Positions 7,437 to 15,107 of a DNA stretch of 22,471 bases are shown here, one piece after another. A model generated the notes under the pieces. It ran no database searches. It was not told the origin of the DNA and worked only from the letters and a program-made list of their open reading frames with translations. The stretch comes from a virus. The DNA lies in the IMG/VR virus record IMGVR_UViG_3300025671_000591, positions 1 through 22,471 of that record. One strand, 5' to 3'. The position numbers were made by a program, and so were the translations under genes. Position 1 is the stretch's first letter, and the number at the start of each line of letters is the position of its first letter.

Positions 7437-8432
7437 ATGGTTAATAGATGGCGCATAAATGGCGGGATCATAGGTAAAGAGATTAGTTATGGTGATAACG
7501 ATTCAGGTGTCTGGTCTTTAGAATCTCCCTATTTAAATCTAAACGTGGTCCCTGCAGGAGAAGCTCTTTTTACCACCACAAATACAACTATTAACTGGAA
7601 TGTGCCAGCAGGTGTAACAGAAATTGCCTGCGTAGTTATTGGTGGCGGAGGGGGCGGATCGGCTTCCACACTTTCTTCGAACGGTGTTTCTGGCGGAGGC
7701 GGCGGAGGTGGCGGTCTTCATTGGAGAAATCTAACAGTAGCTGCGGGAGACTTGCTGCAAATTTATGTAGGCGCAGGCGGCACTGGCGGAACTTCAGCAG
7801 GAAATAACAACGCAACTTCTGGAACTTTAAGTCGCATTCTTAATGCTTCTAGCTCTTATCTTTTGAGAGCAAACGGCGGCACCAGAGGTTCTTATAATGT
7901 AAGTAGTACTGGTTCTGTATCTGGTGGGGCTACATATTTTGGAACATATGGCGGCGGAGGCGGTACTGGCGGTGGGGGCCGCAATGGCGCAAACGGTAAT
8001 GGAGGCGGAGGCGGCGGAGGAGCCGGGGGATATTCTGGTAACGGCGGTCTTGGTGGGTATTATAATAGTGTTGGCACAGGTGGCGCAGGTGGCGCAGGTG
8101 GTGGAGGCGGAGCGTGTAACGGGTTTACAGGCGCTGTAACAGCAGGTGGCGGCGGAACGATGCCTTATGGAGAGGGAACAAGCGGAGCGGTAGCAACTTC
8201 TAATAACACTGGCAGTCAGACAGCTATTCAAGGTTTTCAGGGGTCTCCTGTAAGTGGGACGTTAGCTTCTCAGGTTTATGGTGGCGGTGGAACAGGTGCA
8301 GAAGACGACTCTGGCGGTGCTGGAGGGTCTGGCGATCCGGGGGTAGTTAGGATTATTTGGGGGACAGATAGACAGTTCCCAAGCACTAACACTGCCGAAT
8401 CTTTTAGTAATGGGAACGTGACAACGTACTAG
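7437..8432 (+). CDS. Glycine-rich adhesin/tail-tip-like protein, 331 aa
   Basis: The N-terminus MVNRWRINGGIIGKEISYGD is followed by a short beta region and the motif TTINWNVPAGVTEIACVVIG. That motif opens a long glycine-rich region (roughly residues 70-300) with runs of 6-8 Gly and strand-like spacers. The W.VPAGVT...V.++GGGGGG start is what I know from the Gly_rich_2-type phage domains. Poly-Gly receptor-binding tips, as in the gp38 adhesins of T-even-like phages, use Gly-rich helices bundled into a sandwich, so a receptor-binding tip is a reasonable inference. It ends VVRIIWGTDRQFPSTNTAES, as is common in such proteins. The gene lies between a small beta protein and the Trp-repeat protein. 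Confidence 0.7.
   Translation: MVNRWRINGGIIGKEISYGDNDSGVWSLESPYLNLNVVPAGEALFTTTNTTINWNVPAGVTEIACVVIGGGGGGSASTLSSNGVSGGGGGGGGLHWRNLTVAAGDLLQIYVGAGGTGGTSAGNNNATSGTLSRILNASSSYLLRANGGTRGSYNVSSTGSVSGGATYFGTYGGGGGTGGGGRNGANGNGGGGGGGAGGYSGNGGLGGYYNSVGTGGAGGAGGGGGACNGFTGAVTAGGGGTMPYGEGTSGAVATSNNTGSQTAIQGFQGSPVSGTLASQVYGGGGTGAEDDSGGAGGSGDPGVVRIIWGTDRQFPSTNTAESFSNGNVTTY
7640..8316 (+). repeat. G-rich tract encoding the polyglycine region
   Basis: The sense strand is full of ggcggagg/ggtggcgg clusters (for example near 7643-7656, 7693-7713, 7948-8030, 8081-8110 and 8280-8290). They encode repeated Gly runs. The complementary shadow frames are long for the same reason and are not genes. Confidence 0.75.
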
Positions 8433-8438
8433 ATAAAC

Positions 8439-8876
8439 ATGTTAGGTTATAGCCCCATAGCATCTGCGACGTTAGCTTCTACAGGTAGTGTAAATGTAGA
8501 AGTTGTTATTGTTGGTATTGAGGCAACTGGGGTTCTTGGTACGGCAGAGGGCCGTGCAGGTGCGGATATATTTATAAATGGGTTCGAGGTTCAAGGTCTG
8601 CTCTTTCCTCCAGATGTATTCCCGGGGACGGGTGTTACTATAAATATAACAGGTTTTGAACTTCAAGCGTTGTTGGGGTCATATACTGTTTGGGGCGATA
8701 TTGTCCCTGTTCCTACAGAGGATTGGCAGAACATAACACCTGTAGATAGTGCTGTATGGCAGAATGTAGCCGCGTCTAGTCCCGCAACTTGGGCAAACAT
8801 ACCTGTTACCCCTGCTACAAATTGGAACGATATTGCTCCAAACCCCGCAACAGAGTATACTGAGATCAAACCGTAA
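8439..8876 (+). CDS. Appendage protein with GFExxGxLG and 11-residue Trp repeats, 145 aa
   Basis: After an N-terminal MLGYSPIASATLAS, residues about 20-82 carry three copies of an 'I.I.G(F/I)E..(G/A).LG' strand repeat: VVIVGIEATGVLG, IFINGFEVQGLL and INITGFELQALLG. From residue 85 there are perfectly spaced units with an aromatic residue every 11 positions (W85, W96, W107, W118, W129, Y140), each of the form W-x-(D/N)-(I/V). The first part resembles the inserted strands of the nozzle protein at 17414-17677. No enzymatic motif is seen. The protein is probably an elongated virion component, perhaps a short fibre or a link to neighbouring appendages. It starts 6 bases after the preceding stop and is followed 12 bases later by the next fibre gene. 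Confidence 0.65.
   Translation: MLGYSPIASATLASTGSVNVEVVIVGIEATGVLGTAEGRAGADIFINGFEVQGLLFPPDVFPGTGVTINITGFELQALLGSYTVWGDIVPVPTEDWQNITPVDSAVWQNVAASSPATWANIPVTPATNWNDIAPNPATEYTEIKP
8691..8873 (+). repeat. 33-bp-phase repeats encoding 11-residue Trp units
   Basis: The codons for W85, W96, W107, W118, W129 and Y140 lie exactly 33 bases apart, starting at tgg 8691-8693. Sequence between them is diverged (GDIVPVPTED, QNITPVDSAV, QNVAASSPAT, ANIPVTPATN, NDIAPNPATE), but Pro and Ile/Val keep their places. Confidence 0.75.
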
Positions 8877-8888
8877 CGGAGAAACTTC

Positions 8889-9716
8889 ATGGTAACTTAC
8901 GCAGACAACACTGGTATTACCCTTATCGGAACCGGAGAGCAGTCTGGTACATGGGGTGAAACTACTAACAACAACCTAGAAATCATTGACCGCCTTACAA
9001 ATGGGGTTGGCTCAATTGAAGTAACAAACACACACGCAAAGACTATCACGACAACGAATGGTGCTTTGTCTGAAGGCCAGTACGCTGTTCTTGTATTTGC
9101 AAATGGAACTCCTGCTCCTACAGCTACTGTAACCGTAACAATTAATCCTAACGACCAAGAAAAAGTTTTTATAATAAAAAATAACTCTACAGAAACTATG
9201 CTGTTTACTCAGGGTAGTGGAGGTAGCGTAACTGTCTTTAGCGGCAAATCTGCGATCATATATTGTGACGGTGGAGGACCAACCGCTAGTATTGTAGATG
9301 TTACAAGCACATTTGATTTCCAGCCATTAAGTTCAAGTCTTACTGAAATCGCCGCGTTAGCTAAAACCTTGTCTTACGGGATTGTTGGAAACGGTTTGGC
9401 TTATGTAAGCACGAGTGATTCCACAGATGCGTTCCTCATGCCTGCAGGTACTACTGCTGAACGCCCTGCTCCTACTGAGGGTATGATTCGCTATAACAGC
9501 GATGAGACAGCGTTCGAAGGATATGCAAATGGTCGGTGGGGCGAGATTGGGGGTGGCGGTAACCAAGCTGGTGGTGCCATAAGCGTTAACAAAACTACTG
9601 CTGATGAAAGTTATACGTTTCCTTCAGGTACAAACGGTTTTTCTGTCGGTCCTATTACAGTGGCAGCGGGTGTAACTATAACAATTTCAAATGGGCAACG
9701 TTGGGTTGTGATCTAA
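8889..9716 (+). CDS. Tail fibre/appendage protein, 275 aa
   Basis: The N-terminus has the motif GTGEQSGTWGETTNNNLEII (residues 14-33), a widespread opening domain of phage fibre proteins in marine phages ('G.Q.GTWG.TTN.NL...'). It is followed by a beta-rich region containing VFIIKNNSTETMLFTQG, then FSGKSAIIYCDGGG. A segment PAGTTAERPAPTEGMIRYN, ending FEGYANGRWGEIGGGG, is the common phage 'T.A.RP..P..G.+RYNS....+E.Y..G.W' linker. The C-terminus (VGPITVAAGVTITISNGQRW) is also typical of fibre ends. The likely role is a tail fibre or a shaft/attachment component. GGAGA precedes the ATG with a short gap, and its stop is followed by the strong AAGGAG (9715-9720) of the next gene. Confidence 0.75.
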   Translation: MVTYADNTGITLIGTGEQSGTWGETTNNNLEIIDRLTNGVGSIEVTNTHAKTITTTNGALSEGQYAVLVFANGTPAPTATVTVTINPNDQEKVFIIKNNSTETMLFTQGSGGSVTVFSGKSAIIYCDGGGPTASIVDVTSTFDFQPLSSSLTEIAALAKTLSYGIVGNGLAYVSTSDSTDAFLMPAGTTAERPAPTEGMIRYNSDETAFEGYANGRWGEIGGGGNQAGGAISVNKTTADESYTFPSGTNGFSVGPITVAAGVTITISNGQRWVVI

Positions 9717-9726
9717 GGAGCGAGAC

Positions 9727-10233
9727 ATGAGTAAAATATCCGCAGGAATTACAACTCTTACCGCGTTGCAAAGCGAAGCAGATGTCAGCGGTGAACTGCA
9801 ACTACGCACTAATGGCTCAACGACAGCACTGACGTTAGGCACGGATCAGTCTGCTACATTTGCTGGGGCAGCAACCTTCTCGTCTACGGCTACGGTAAGC
9901 GGTGGTTTGAACGAAAGCCAAGTAGACATAACAGATGCAAGTCCTGTGATAGACTGTTCTGCGGGGAATGTCTTTGCTATTACTACTACTGGGAATCCAG
10001 TAGCGTTTACTGCATCTAATGTCCCAGCTTCAGGCACTGCTTATGGGTTTATTTTGAAGATTACCGCAAGCGGTACAGTAACCGTAAACTACGCAGGATT
10101 AGGCACATTATATTGGGCTGGTGGCACGGCACCTGACGCACCTGCTTCTGGTGAGACAGACGTACTTGGGTTCTTGACATATGATGGCGGCACAAGCTGG
10201 TATGGATTCCTAGCGGGAGACGCAATGGCATGA
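9727..10233 (+). CDS. Fibre connector/adaptor protein of cassette 1, 168 aa
   Basis: AAGGAG (9715-9720) lies 6 bases before the ATG. The N-terminus (MSKISAGITTLTALQSEADV, then SGELQLRTNGSTTALTLGTD) is a known short fibre-domain pattern. The C-terminal ~95 residues (SPVIDCSAGNVFAITTTG, SGTAYGFILKITASGTVTV, GGTAPDAPASGETDVLGFL, SWYGFLAGDAMA) are clearly related to the same region of the gene at 11692, and more distantly to the one at 14664. Each is followed immediately by a large beta-rich protein, so I infer that this small protein anchors or joins that protein to the virion. Its stop overlaps the next start as ATGA, which suggests coupled, perhaps equimolar, synthesis. Confidence 0.7.
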   Translation: MSKISAGITTLTALQSEADVSGELQLRTNGSTTALTLGTDQSATFAGAATFSSTATVSGGLNESQVDITDASPVIDCSAGNVFAITTTGNPVAFTASNVPASGTAYGFILKITASGTVTVNYAGLGTLYWAGGTAPDAPASGETDVLGFLTYDGGTSWYGFLAGDAMA

Positions 10234-11681
10234 GCCTAACCAGCTTTATATCTATTTTATCGGCAGCATCCACAAGTGCGCTTAAAGGTCGAGTGGACGG
10301 TCAATTGGTTACATGGCCTGAACTTGGAACTTTTATAAGTAAGATGCAGTTTAATGCAGTGAGCGGTAAACACGCTGTAAGGCTTTCAGATACTAGTGGT
10401 AGGGTTCCCAATACCGTAGGTGTCTTTGGCTTGTTAGATTCAAACTGTACTGATTTTTTGTGGGCATTCTACGTTATAAACGCAGCGGGGTCAGGCGGAA
10501 AACAAGTACAAAGTTTATTAGATGTTTGTATAGATGCCTCTGACAATGTTTATTTCCTAATAAGGATAGCTACAAAGCATTTTGGTATGGGTAAAGTTTC
10601 TCCATCTGGCACTGTGTTGTGGTACGTGGAATGTGATGAATCTGCGAACGGATCATTTATTTCATTAGATTTTAACTCAATAGCAGCAAATGATACAACT
10701 GTTTTTACTTCTGGTAATGGTCGAGAAAACGCATCTTCAAATCCACATGGTGTAATACGTGCTAATGCCTCTTCAAATGGAGGAGACTATACAGGGTATG
10801 CTGGGAAAAGGGCGGGTTATTGTACATTAGGGTATTACAACTCTACCGCTTCTAGTTTTGCGAATAGATCAACAATGGTTTACAACGGAACTGAAGACCG
10901 TGTTATTGTTTCAGGTAGCGATACTGGTAATGGTTATAGTATAATTAGTAACTGGAATTTAAAAACAGTAAATGGTTCTTCTTCCGATACAAGTGCGGTA
11001 TTCAGTCAAGAATTTGGCTATAATTATTCATTTTACACAGAGCCGTGTGCCTTATTCTCTGTGTTTTCCAGACCACATGATACAAGCTCTGGTGGCAAAT
11101 ATGTTTGCTACGCGGGTCGAGTTAGGGACAATTCATCACAGAGTTTTTATTATGGTCATGTTGCCATGCTGAATGAGGTGTCGAGCAGTACTGGTCAAAC
11201 TAATAGATTTCAAAGAGGCGTTTACATTCAAGATAGCTCTAATGTAGTACCAACCACTATGCAAGACGCTGTATACACAACGGAATCGGATGGGACTGGA
11301 AGCTATCCGTTTTATTTTAGATACCAATCAGTTCTTTTTAGAAATGGCTATGCTCAAACCAATAATACAACCAACGATTACCAACTTTTGATTTCAAATT
11401 TTGGTACTATTCAAAACATGAGTGTTACATCAGATCACAACACAATTGTTTATGGAAATATGCCGGGTAATCTTACAGCTTTGTTTATACAACCAAAGGA
11501 TGGTAGTACATGGACAACAAATGCGGGTCTTTCTGTATCAACATACAGCGAGTACACACTTAATCAAGTTTTTGTGCCGCTTAATAACCAAACTAGCGGT
11601 GGGCCACCTTTTAATAACAGTCAAGCCAACAGCGAAGCAAACTATGCTGGCGCAACTCAGCCTACGTTGACACCCGTATAA
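10230..11681 (+). CDS. Distal fibre protein of cassette 1, beta-propeller-like, 483 aa
   Basis: The ATG at 10230 overlaps the upstream stop (ATGA). The protein is rich in Ser, Asn, Gly, Tyr and Phe. Phrases such as LLDVCIDASDNVYFLIRIAT, FGMGKVSPSGTVLWYVECD and a later VCYAGRVRDNSSQSFYYGHV recur in the style of SBBP/NHL-type beta-propeller blades ('V.+D.SGN.Y++....+....+.K....G...W'). It differs from the DUF7483-like proteins of cassettes 2 and 3. The C-terminal ~70 residues are low-complexity Asn/Thr/Pro. The likely role is a receptor-binding or other surface appendage tip; the beta-propeller assignment is inference from spacing and phrase pattern. It ends with AAGGAG for the next gene within its stop region. 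Confidence 0.65.
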   Translation: MSLTSFISILSAASTSALKGRVDGQLVTWPELGTFISKMQFNAVSGKHAVRLSDTSGRVPNTVGVFGLLDSNCTDFLWAFYVINAAGSGGKQVQSLLDVCIDASDNVYFLIRIATKHFGMGKVSPSGTVLWYVECDESANGSFISLDFNSIAANDTTVFTSGNGRENASSNPHGVIRANASSNGGDYTGYAGKRAGYCTLGYYNSTASSFANRSTMVYNGTEDRVIVSGSDTGNGYSIISNWNLKTVNGSSSDTSAVFSQEFGYNYSFYTEPCALFSVFSRPHDTSSGGKYVCYAGRVRDNSSQSFYYGHVAMLNEVSSSTGQTNRFQRGVYIQDSSNVVPTTMQDAVYTTESDGTGSYPFYFRYQSVLFRNGYAQTNNTTNDYQLLISNFGTIQNMSVTSDHNTIVYGNMPGNLTALFIQPKDGSTWTTNAGLSVSTYSEYTLNQVFVPLNNQTSGGPPFNNSQANSEANYAGATQPTLTPV

Positions 11682-11691
11682 GGAGACGAAA

Positions 11692-12162
11692 ATGGTAGTA
11701 ACAATTAACGGCACAACAGGTATTTCGTCATCTGGTAATATCGTGACGACGGGGTCTGGTTCTATTTCATCCGTTACAACTCTCACCTCTGTGGGCGATG
11801 CGACGATGGGCGCAAACCTAATTGCGGATTCCTATCAGGAGACTACGGCAGACCTGACGGGTACTAGCCCTGTAATAGACTGCGCTGTGGCTAATGTGTT
11901 TACCTTGACCACAAGCGGGGCTACAGCGTTTCAAGCGGCAACCAACGTGCCTACAACAGGGACTGGTTATAGCTTCATGTTAAAAATCACGGCAGGGGGT
12001 ACACATACTGTGGACTATGACCTGCTAGGGACAAACGTGTACTTCGCAGGTGGAACTGCCCCTGTCCCTCCTGCATCTGGAGAAACAGACATCTTGGTCT
12101 TCACGACTATAGATGGTGGTACAACATGGTATGGAGCGTTGGCTATCGACGCAGCGAGTTAA
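11692..12162 (+). CDS. Fibre connector/adaptor protein of cassette 2, 156 aa
   Basis: AAGGAG (11680-11685) lies 6 bases before the ATG. A short, variable N-terminus (VVTINGTTGISSSGNIVTTG) precedes a C-terminal region paralogous to that of the gene at 9727. Shared features, in order, are SPVIDC..(G/A)NVF..TT, TGYSFMLKITAGGTHTV, YFAGGTAPVPPASGETD and TTWYGALA. DNA identity in this region is visibly below that of a recent copy, so the duplication is old or was acquired separately. Only three bases separate its stop from the next start, and that start has no clear ribosome-binding site of its own, so expression of the following large gene probably depends on translation of this one. Confidence 0.7.
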   Translation: MVVTINGTTGISSSGNIVTTGSGSISSVTTLTSVGDATMGANLIADSYQETTADLTGTSPVIDCAVANVFTLTTSGATAFQAATNVPTTGTGYSFMLKITAGGTHTVDYDLLGTNVYFAGGTAPVPPASGETDILVFTTIDGGTTWYGALAIDAAS

Positions 12163-12165
12163 GAC

Positions 12166-14133
12166 ATGAGTCAAATCTCTAAAAATCAATTTTTTGCAGC
12201 GGCAGGAAATTCTGCGCAAGCTGGCCTGAATGTTGAGGAAGTATTTTCTACCTATCTTTATGACGGAACAGGTGCCACTCAATCAATTACTAATGACATT
12301 GATCTTAGTGGTGAAGGTGGCATGACTTGGCTTAAAATTAGGTCTCTTAATGGATATGACCACTCAGTATATGACACAGAAAGAGGTGCAAACAAACGAA
12401 TTGTTCCAAACAGCACTGGTGAAGAATTTACAAGAAGTGGTGGATTAACTAGTTTTAACAGTGATGGCTTTACTCTTGGAAATGCTGGAGATGAAAACCA
12501 AAGTGGTGCAAACATTGTTTCTTGGACATTCCGCAAAGCCCCTAAGTTCTTTGATGTGGTGACTTATACTGGGACAGGCAGTAATCAAAACATTTCCCAC
12601 AGCCTAGGTTGTGTTCCAGGGTTTGTAGTTGTGAAGAAAACATCTGGTACTGGAAATTGGTCTGCTTGGCACAGATCATTGCCAGATGCTAATGATTATA
12701 TACTTTTAAATACAACTAACGGAGCACTTGATGGTGGGTCTTCATATAATAGGAGTGTTACTGACACGACTTATCAAGTATTTGGAGACTATCCTGACGA
12801 AAACCAATCTGGTCAAACCTACGTAGCCTACCTATTCGCCCACAACGATGGTGACGGTGAGTTCGGCCCCACAGGGGATCAGGATATTATCAAGTGTGGG
12901 AGTTATACTGGTAATGGTTCATCTATTAATGGCCCAGAAATTGATTTAGGGTTTGAGCCAGAGTGGATTGTAATAAAAAGAACAGATGCTGCTGGAGGTT
13001 GGCATATAGGCGACTCAATGCGAGGCATTTCTAATGGAAGTGATGATCCTTATTTAACAGTAAGTCAAAGCGATGAAGGTCAATCATTTGATTGGTTGAG
13101 TTTAAGCGCAACAGGTTTCTCAATAACAACTGGCAGTCAAAATATAAATTTAGTTGGAGGAAGCTATATCTATATAGCCATACGCCGTGGTCCAATGGCG
13201 GTGCCTGAGAGTGCAACTGATGTATTTGCGGTACAGCCTTGGGACGGAGCGGCAGCTATTCCTCAATTTGTTTCTGGGTTTCCTGTTGATTTTGCAATTC
13301 ACAAAAATAAAACTGCTAACTCAGAAATTTTTTCAAGCGCAAGATTAACACAGCAACTCTATATGGAAACCAGCACAAGTCTGCTTCTTTCTTCAGATAC
13401 AAATTTTATGTTTGATTATCAGAATGGGTATTACGATGCAGCCACAAGTGCTAACTTTGTTTCTTGGATGTGGAGGCGTTCGCCAAACTTTTTTGATGCG
13501 CTTTTTTATAGAGGAGACTCTGTAGCAGGTAGGCAAGTACCGCATAATTTAGGAGCGGTTCCTGAAATGATATGGGTTAAGCGTACCGACGGCGCAGGAA
13601 ACTGGTGGGTATATCATAAAGACCAGCAGGCATCGACAGTAGGAGGGTTGCGGCCCCCTGAAAACTCTGCTTCTCGTTTAGATTTAGACAATATAGCTGT
13701 TGACGGTACAAACTATTGGAACGACACTTTGCCGTCTAGCACAGCGTTTACGGTTGGAAACTTGTCTAACACAAATGGAGTCGGAAACGACTATATGGCA
13801 TATTTGTTTACATCCTTGGCTGGAATTTCAAAGTGTGGTGGGTATATTGGGAACGGAACAACGTTATCTATCGACTGCGGTTTTTCTGCTGGTACTAGGC
13901 TTGTAATAATAAAACGAACAAATGCTACGGGCGGCTGGTTTATTTTTGATAGTTTGCGAGGTATGAGTTCTGGAAATGACAGCACATTAGAACTTAATGA
14001 CAGTGCGCCTGAAGTAATAAATGAAGATGTTATCGAGGCTACTACCACAGGCTTTAACGTAATAAATAGTGGTAGTACAGTAGATACAAATGATCTTAAT
14101 GATAGATACATTTTCTACGCGATAGCAACATAA
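12166..14133 (+). CDS. Distal appendage protein of cassette 2, six DUF7483-like modules, 655 aa
   Basis: After a leader (LNVEEVFSTYLYDGTG) the protein falls into six modules of ~90-116 residues: A 27-130, B 131-246, C 247-356, D 357-446, E 447-558, F 559-655. A and D close with FVSW/IVSW-type strands then (K/R)..P.FFD; B and E close with YVAYLF/YMAYLF; C and F close with YIYIAI/YIFYAI. The order is therefore ABC twice. Typical internal phrases are NISHSLGCVPGFVVVKKTSG, GTGNWSAWHRSL and GFEPEWIVIKRTDAAGGWHI. I recognise this as the DUF7483-type domain of marine phage fibres, function unproven; receptor or glycan binding is the obvious inference. It is paralogous along its whole length to the gene at 15107. 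Confidence 0.75.
   Translation: MSQISKNQFFAAAGNSAQAGLNVEEVFSTYLYDGTGATQSITNDIDLSGEGGMTWLKIRSLNGYDHSVYDTERGANKRIVPNSTGEEFTRSGGLTSFNSDGFTLGNAGDENQSGANIVSWTFRKAPKFFDVVTYTGTGSNQNISHSLGCVPGFVVVKKTSGTGNWSAWHRSLPDANDYILLNTTNGALDGGSSYNRSVTDTTYQVFGDYPDENQSGQTYVAYLFAHNDGDGEFGPTGDQDIIKCGSYTGNGSSINGPEIDLGFEPEWIVIKRTDAAGGWHIGDSMRGISNGSDDPYLTVSQSDEGQSFDWLSLSATGFSITTGSQNINLVGGSYIYIAIRRGPMAVPESATDVFAVQPWDGAAAIPQFVSGFPVDFAIHKNKTANSEIFSSARLTQQLYMETSTSLLLSSDTNFMFDYQNGYYDAATSANFVSWMWRRSPNFFDALFYRGDSVAGRQVPHNLGAVPEMIWVKRTDGAGNWWVYHKDQQASTVGGLRPPENSASRLDLDNIAVDGTNYWNDTLPSSTAFTVGNLSNTNGVGNDYMAYLFTSLAGISKCGGYIGNGTTLSIDCGFSAGTRLVIIKRTNATGGWFIFDSLRGMSSGNDSTLELNDSAPEVINEDVIEATTTGFNVINSGSTVDTNDLNDRYIFYAIAT
12254..14130 (+). 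repeat. Six-module (ABC-ABC) domain repeat in the 655-aa protein
   Basis: This protein-level repeat is described by residue ranges in the gene entry. The two three-module halves are roughly 12244-13233 and 13234-14130. Best marks are the strand-closing phrases at the end of each module. DNA identity between the halves is low. Confidence 0.6.
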
Positions 14134-14144
14134 CTCAAAGCCTG

Positions 14145-14152
14145 AAAGGAGA
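14145..14152 (+). promoter_or_regulatory. Ribosome-binding site of the assembly chaperone gene
   Basis: AAAGGAGA lies 8 bases before the ATG at 14161. It sits in the 27-base gap after the 655-aa gene, so the chaperone has its own strong initiation site and is not merely coupled to the gene before it. Confidence 0.7.
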
Positions 14153-14160
14153 ATCAACTA

Positions 14161-14646
14161 ATGGCTGAATATCGAAACCGAACAACTGGCGAAGTTAAAT
14201 CCCAAGGGGAGATTCGTCGTGACCACCCAAATATGTCTATACCTCGTGTGTGGAACGATGGGGTATGTGATGCGCTAAACGTGGACCCAGTGCTTCCGGG
14301 TACTCGTCCAACTCCGGGTCAGTATCAAACAGTGCGCCGTGACGGTGTAGAACAAAACGATGCAGGTGATTGGGTTGAGAAGTGGGTCGTTGCAGACATG
14401 TTTGCAGACGGAGAAGATGGCACTAAAGCCGAAAAAGAAGCGGCATACCAAGCTACTCTAGATGCGAACATCGCTGCTCAAAATCGCACTGCACGTAACG
14501 ACAAACTTGCAGAGACAGATTTCTGGGGTATGTCTGATATGACTATGAGTGCGGAAATGACTACCTATCGTCAAGCACTTCGTGATATAACTACACATAG
14601 CAATTGGCCCAACCTAGAAGAGGGCGACTGGCCTACGAAGCCTTAA
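14161..14646 (+). CDS. Phage tail fibre assembly chaperone-like protein, 161 aa
   Basis: A strong AAAGGAGA (14145-14152) lies 8 bases before the ATG. The C-terminal ~55 residues, RNDKLAETDFWGMSDMTMSA followed by TTYRQALRDITTHSNWPN and WPTKP, match the pattern of the phage tail assembly chaperone family (Phage_tail_APC, PF16778: 'R..LL..TDW....D.....E...YRQALRD+......P......WP..P') as I remember it. The N-terminal part (NRTTGEVKSQGEIRRDHP, and SIPRVWNDGVCDALNVDPVL) is the usual upstream region. Proteins of this kind help fibre or tail proteins fold. Its position between cassettes 2 and 3 suggests that it serves one or both of these large proteins. The next gene begins 17 bases later. Confidence 0.75.
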   Translation: MAEYRNRTTGEVKSQGEIRRDHPNMSIPRVWNDGVCDALNVDPVLPGTRPTPGQYQTVRRDGVEQNDAGDWVEKWVVADMFADGEDGTKAEKEAAYQATLDANIAAQNRTARNDKLAETDFWGMSDMTMSAEMTTYRQALRDITTHSNWPNLEEGDWPTKP

Positions 14647-14651
14647 ACGCT

Positions 14652-14656
14652 AGGAG
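14652..14656 (+). promoter_or_regulatory. Ribosome-binding site fixing the start of the cassette 3 adaptor
   Basis: AGGAG lies 7 bases before the ATG at 14664. This decides against a start at 14604, where no comparable site is seen and the frame would run through the chaperone gene. Confidence 0.7.
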
Positions 14657-14663
14657 TGACGAC

Positions 14664-15107
14664 ATGACTACACTTATAAACGCCGACACCGTATTAGGCG
14701 GAGCGATAGTGACAGGTGATGCTTCTGGGCAGCTTGGTCTTCAAGCTGCGGGGACGACATTAATGGAACTTTCGGGAAGTGTCGTCACTGTTTCAGGCGA
14801 TGCCTCTTTTGAAAAGTCTATTGTGGAAAACGTATATACACTGTCGGGTACAGAAATTGATCCCTCAAACGGAACAATTCAGACAAAAGTATTGTCCGCT
14901 CCAGTGACGTTTACTGAAAGCTTTTCGTCCGGGGAAAGCGTTGTTCTTATGATTGAGAATGGCGCAACTCACTCAATTTTGTGGCCCACTGTCACTTGGG
15001 TCACAAGTGCAGGGAATGCTGCGCCTACACCTACAGAAAAAGACACCTTTGTGTTTTGGAAAATTAGCACAACACTATACGGAGCTTATGTCGGGAGCTA
15101 CGTCTAA
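14664..15107 (+). CDS. Fibre connector/adaptor protein of cassette 3, 147 aa
   Basis: The start at 14664 is chosen because AGGAG at 14652-14656 lies 7 bases before it; the frame continues upstream to 14604 but only inside the chaperone gene. The N-terminal part (INADTVLGGAIVTGDASGQL, GLQAAGTTLMELSG) resembles short fibre domains. The C-terminus TEIDPSNGTIQTKVLSAPVT, then MIENGATHSILWPTVTWVTS and ending FVFWKISTTLYGAYVGSYV, is a common fibre-end domain ('G.IQT..L......W..V.W......LYGA'). It shares only the last part (AP.P...+T...W..YGA) with the adaptors of cassettes 1 and 2. TAATG overlap couples it to the large gene at 15107. Confidence 0.7.
   Translation: MTTLINADTVLGGAIVTGDASGQLGLQAAGTTLMELSGSVVTVSGDASFEKSIVENVYTLSGTEIDPSNGTIQTKVLSAPVTFTESFSSGESVVLMIENGATHSILWPTVTWVTSAGNAAPTPTEKDTFVFWKISTTLYGAYVGSYV

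Noticed and set aside
7827-8231. 134-aa minus-strand frame and a 71-aa plus frame (7924-8139) over the Gly-rich gene
   Set aside because: Both come from G-rich repeats in the real gene; their translations are Ser/Thr/Cys/Ala- or Ala/Val-rich low-complexity sequence, with no ribosome-binding site.
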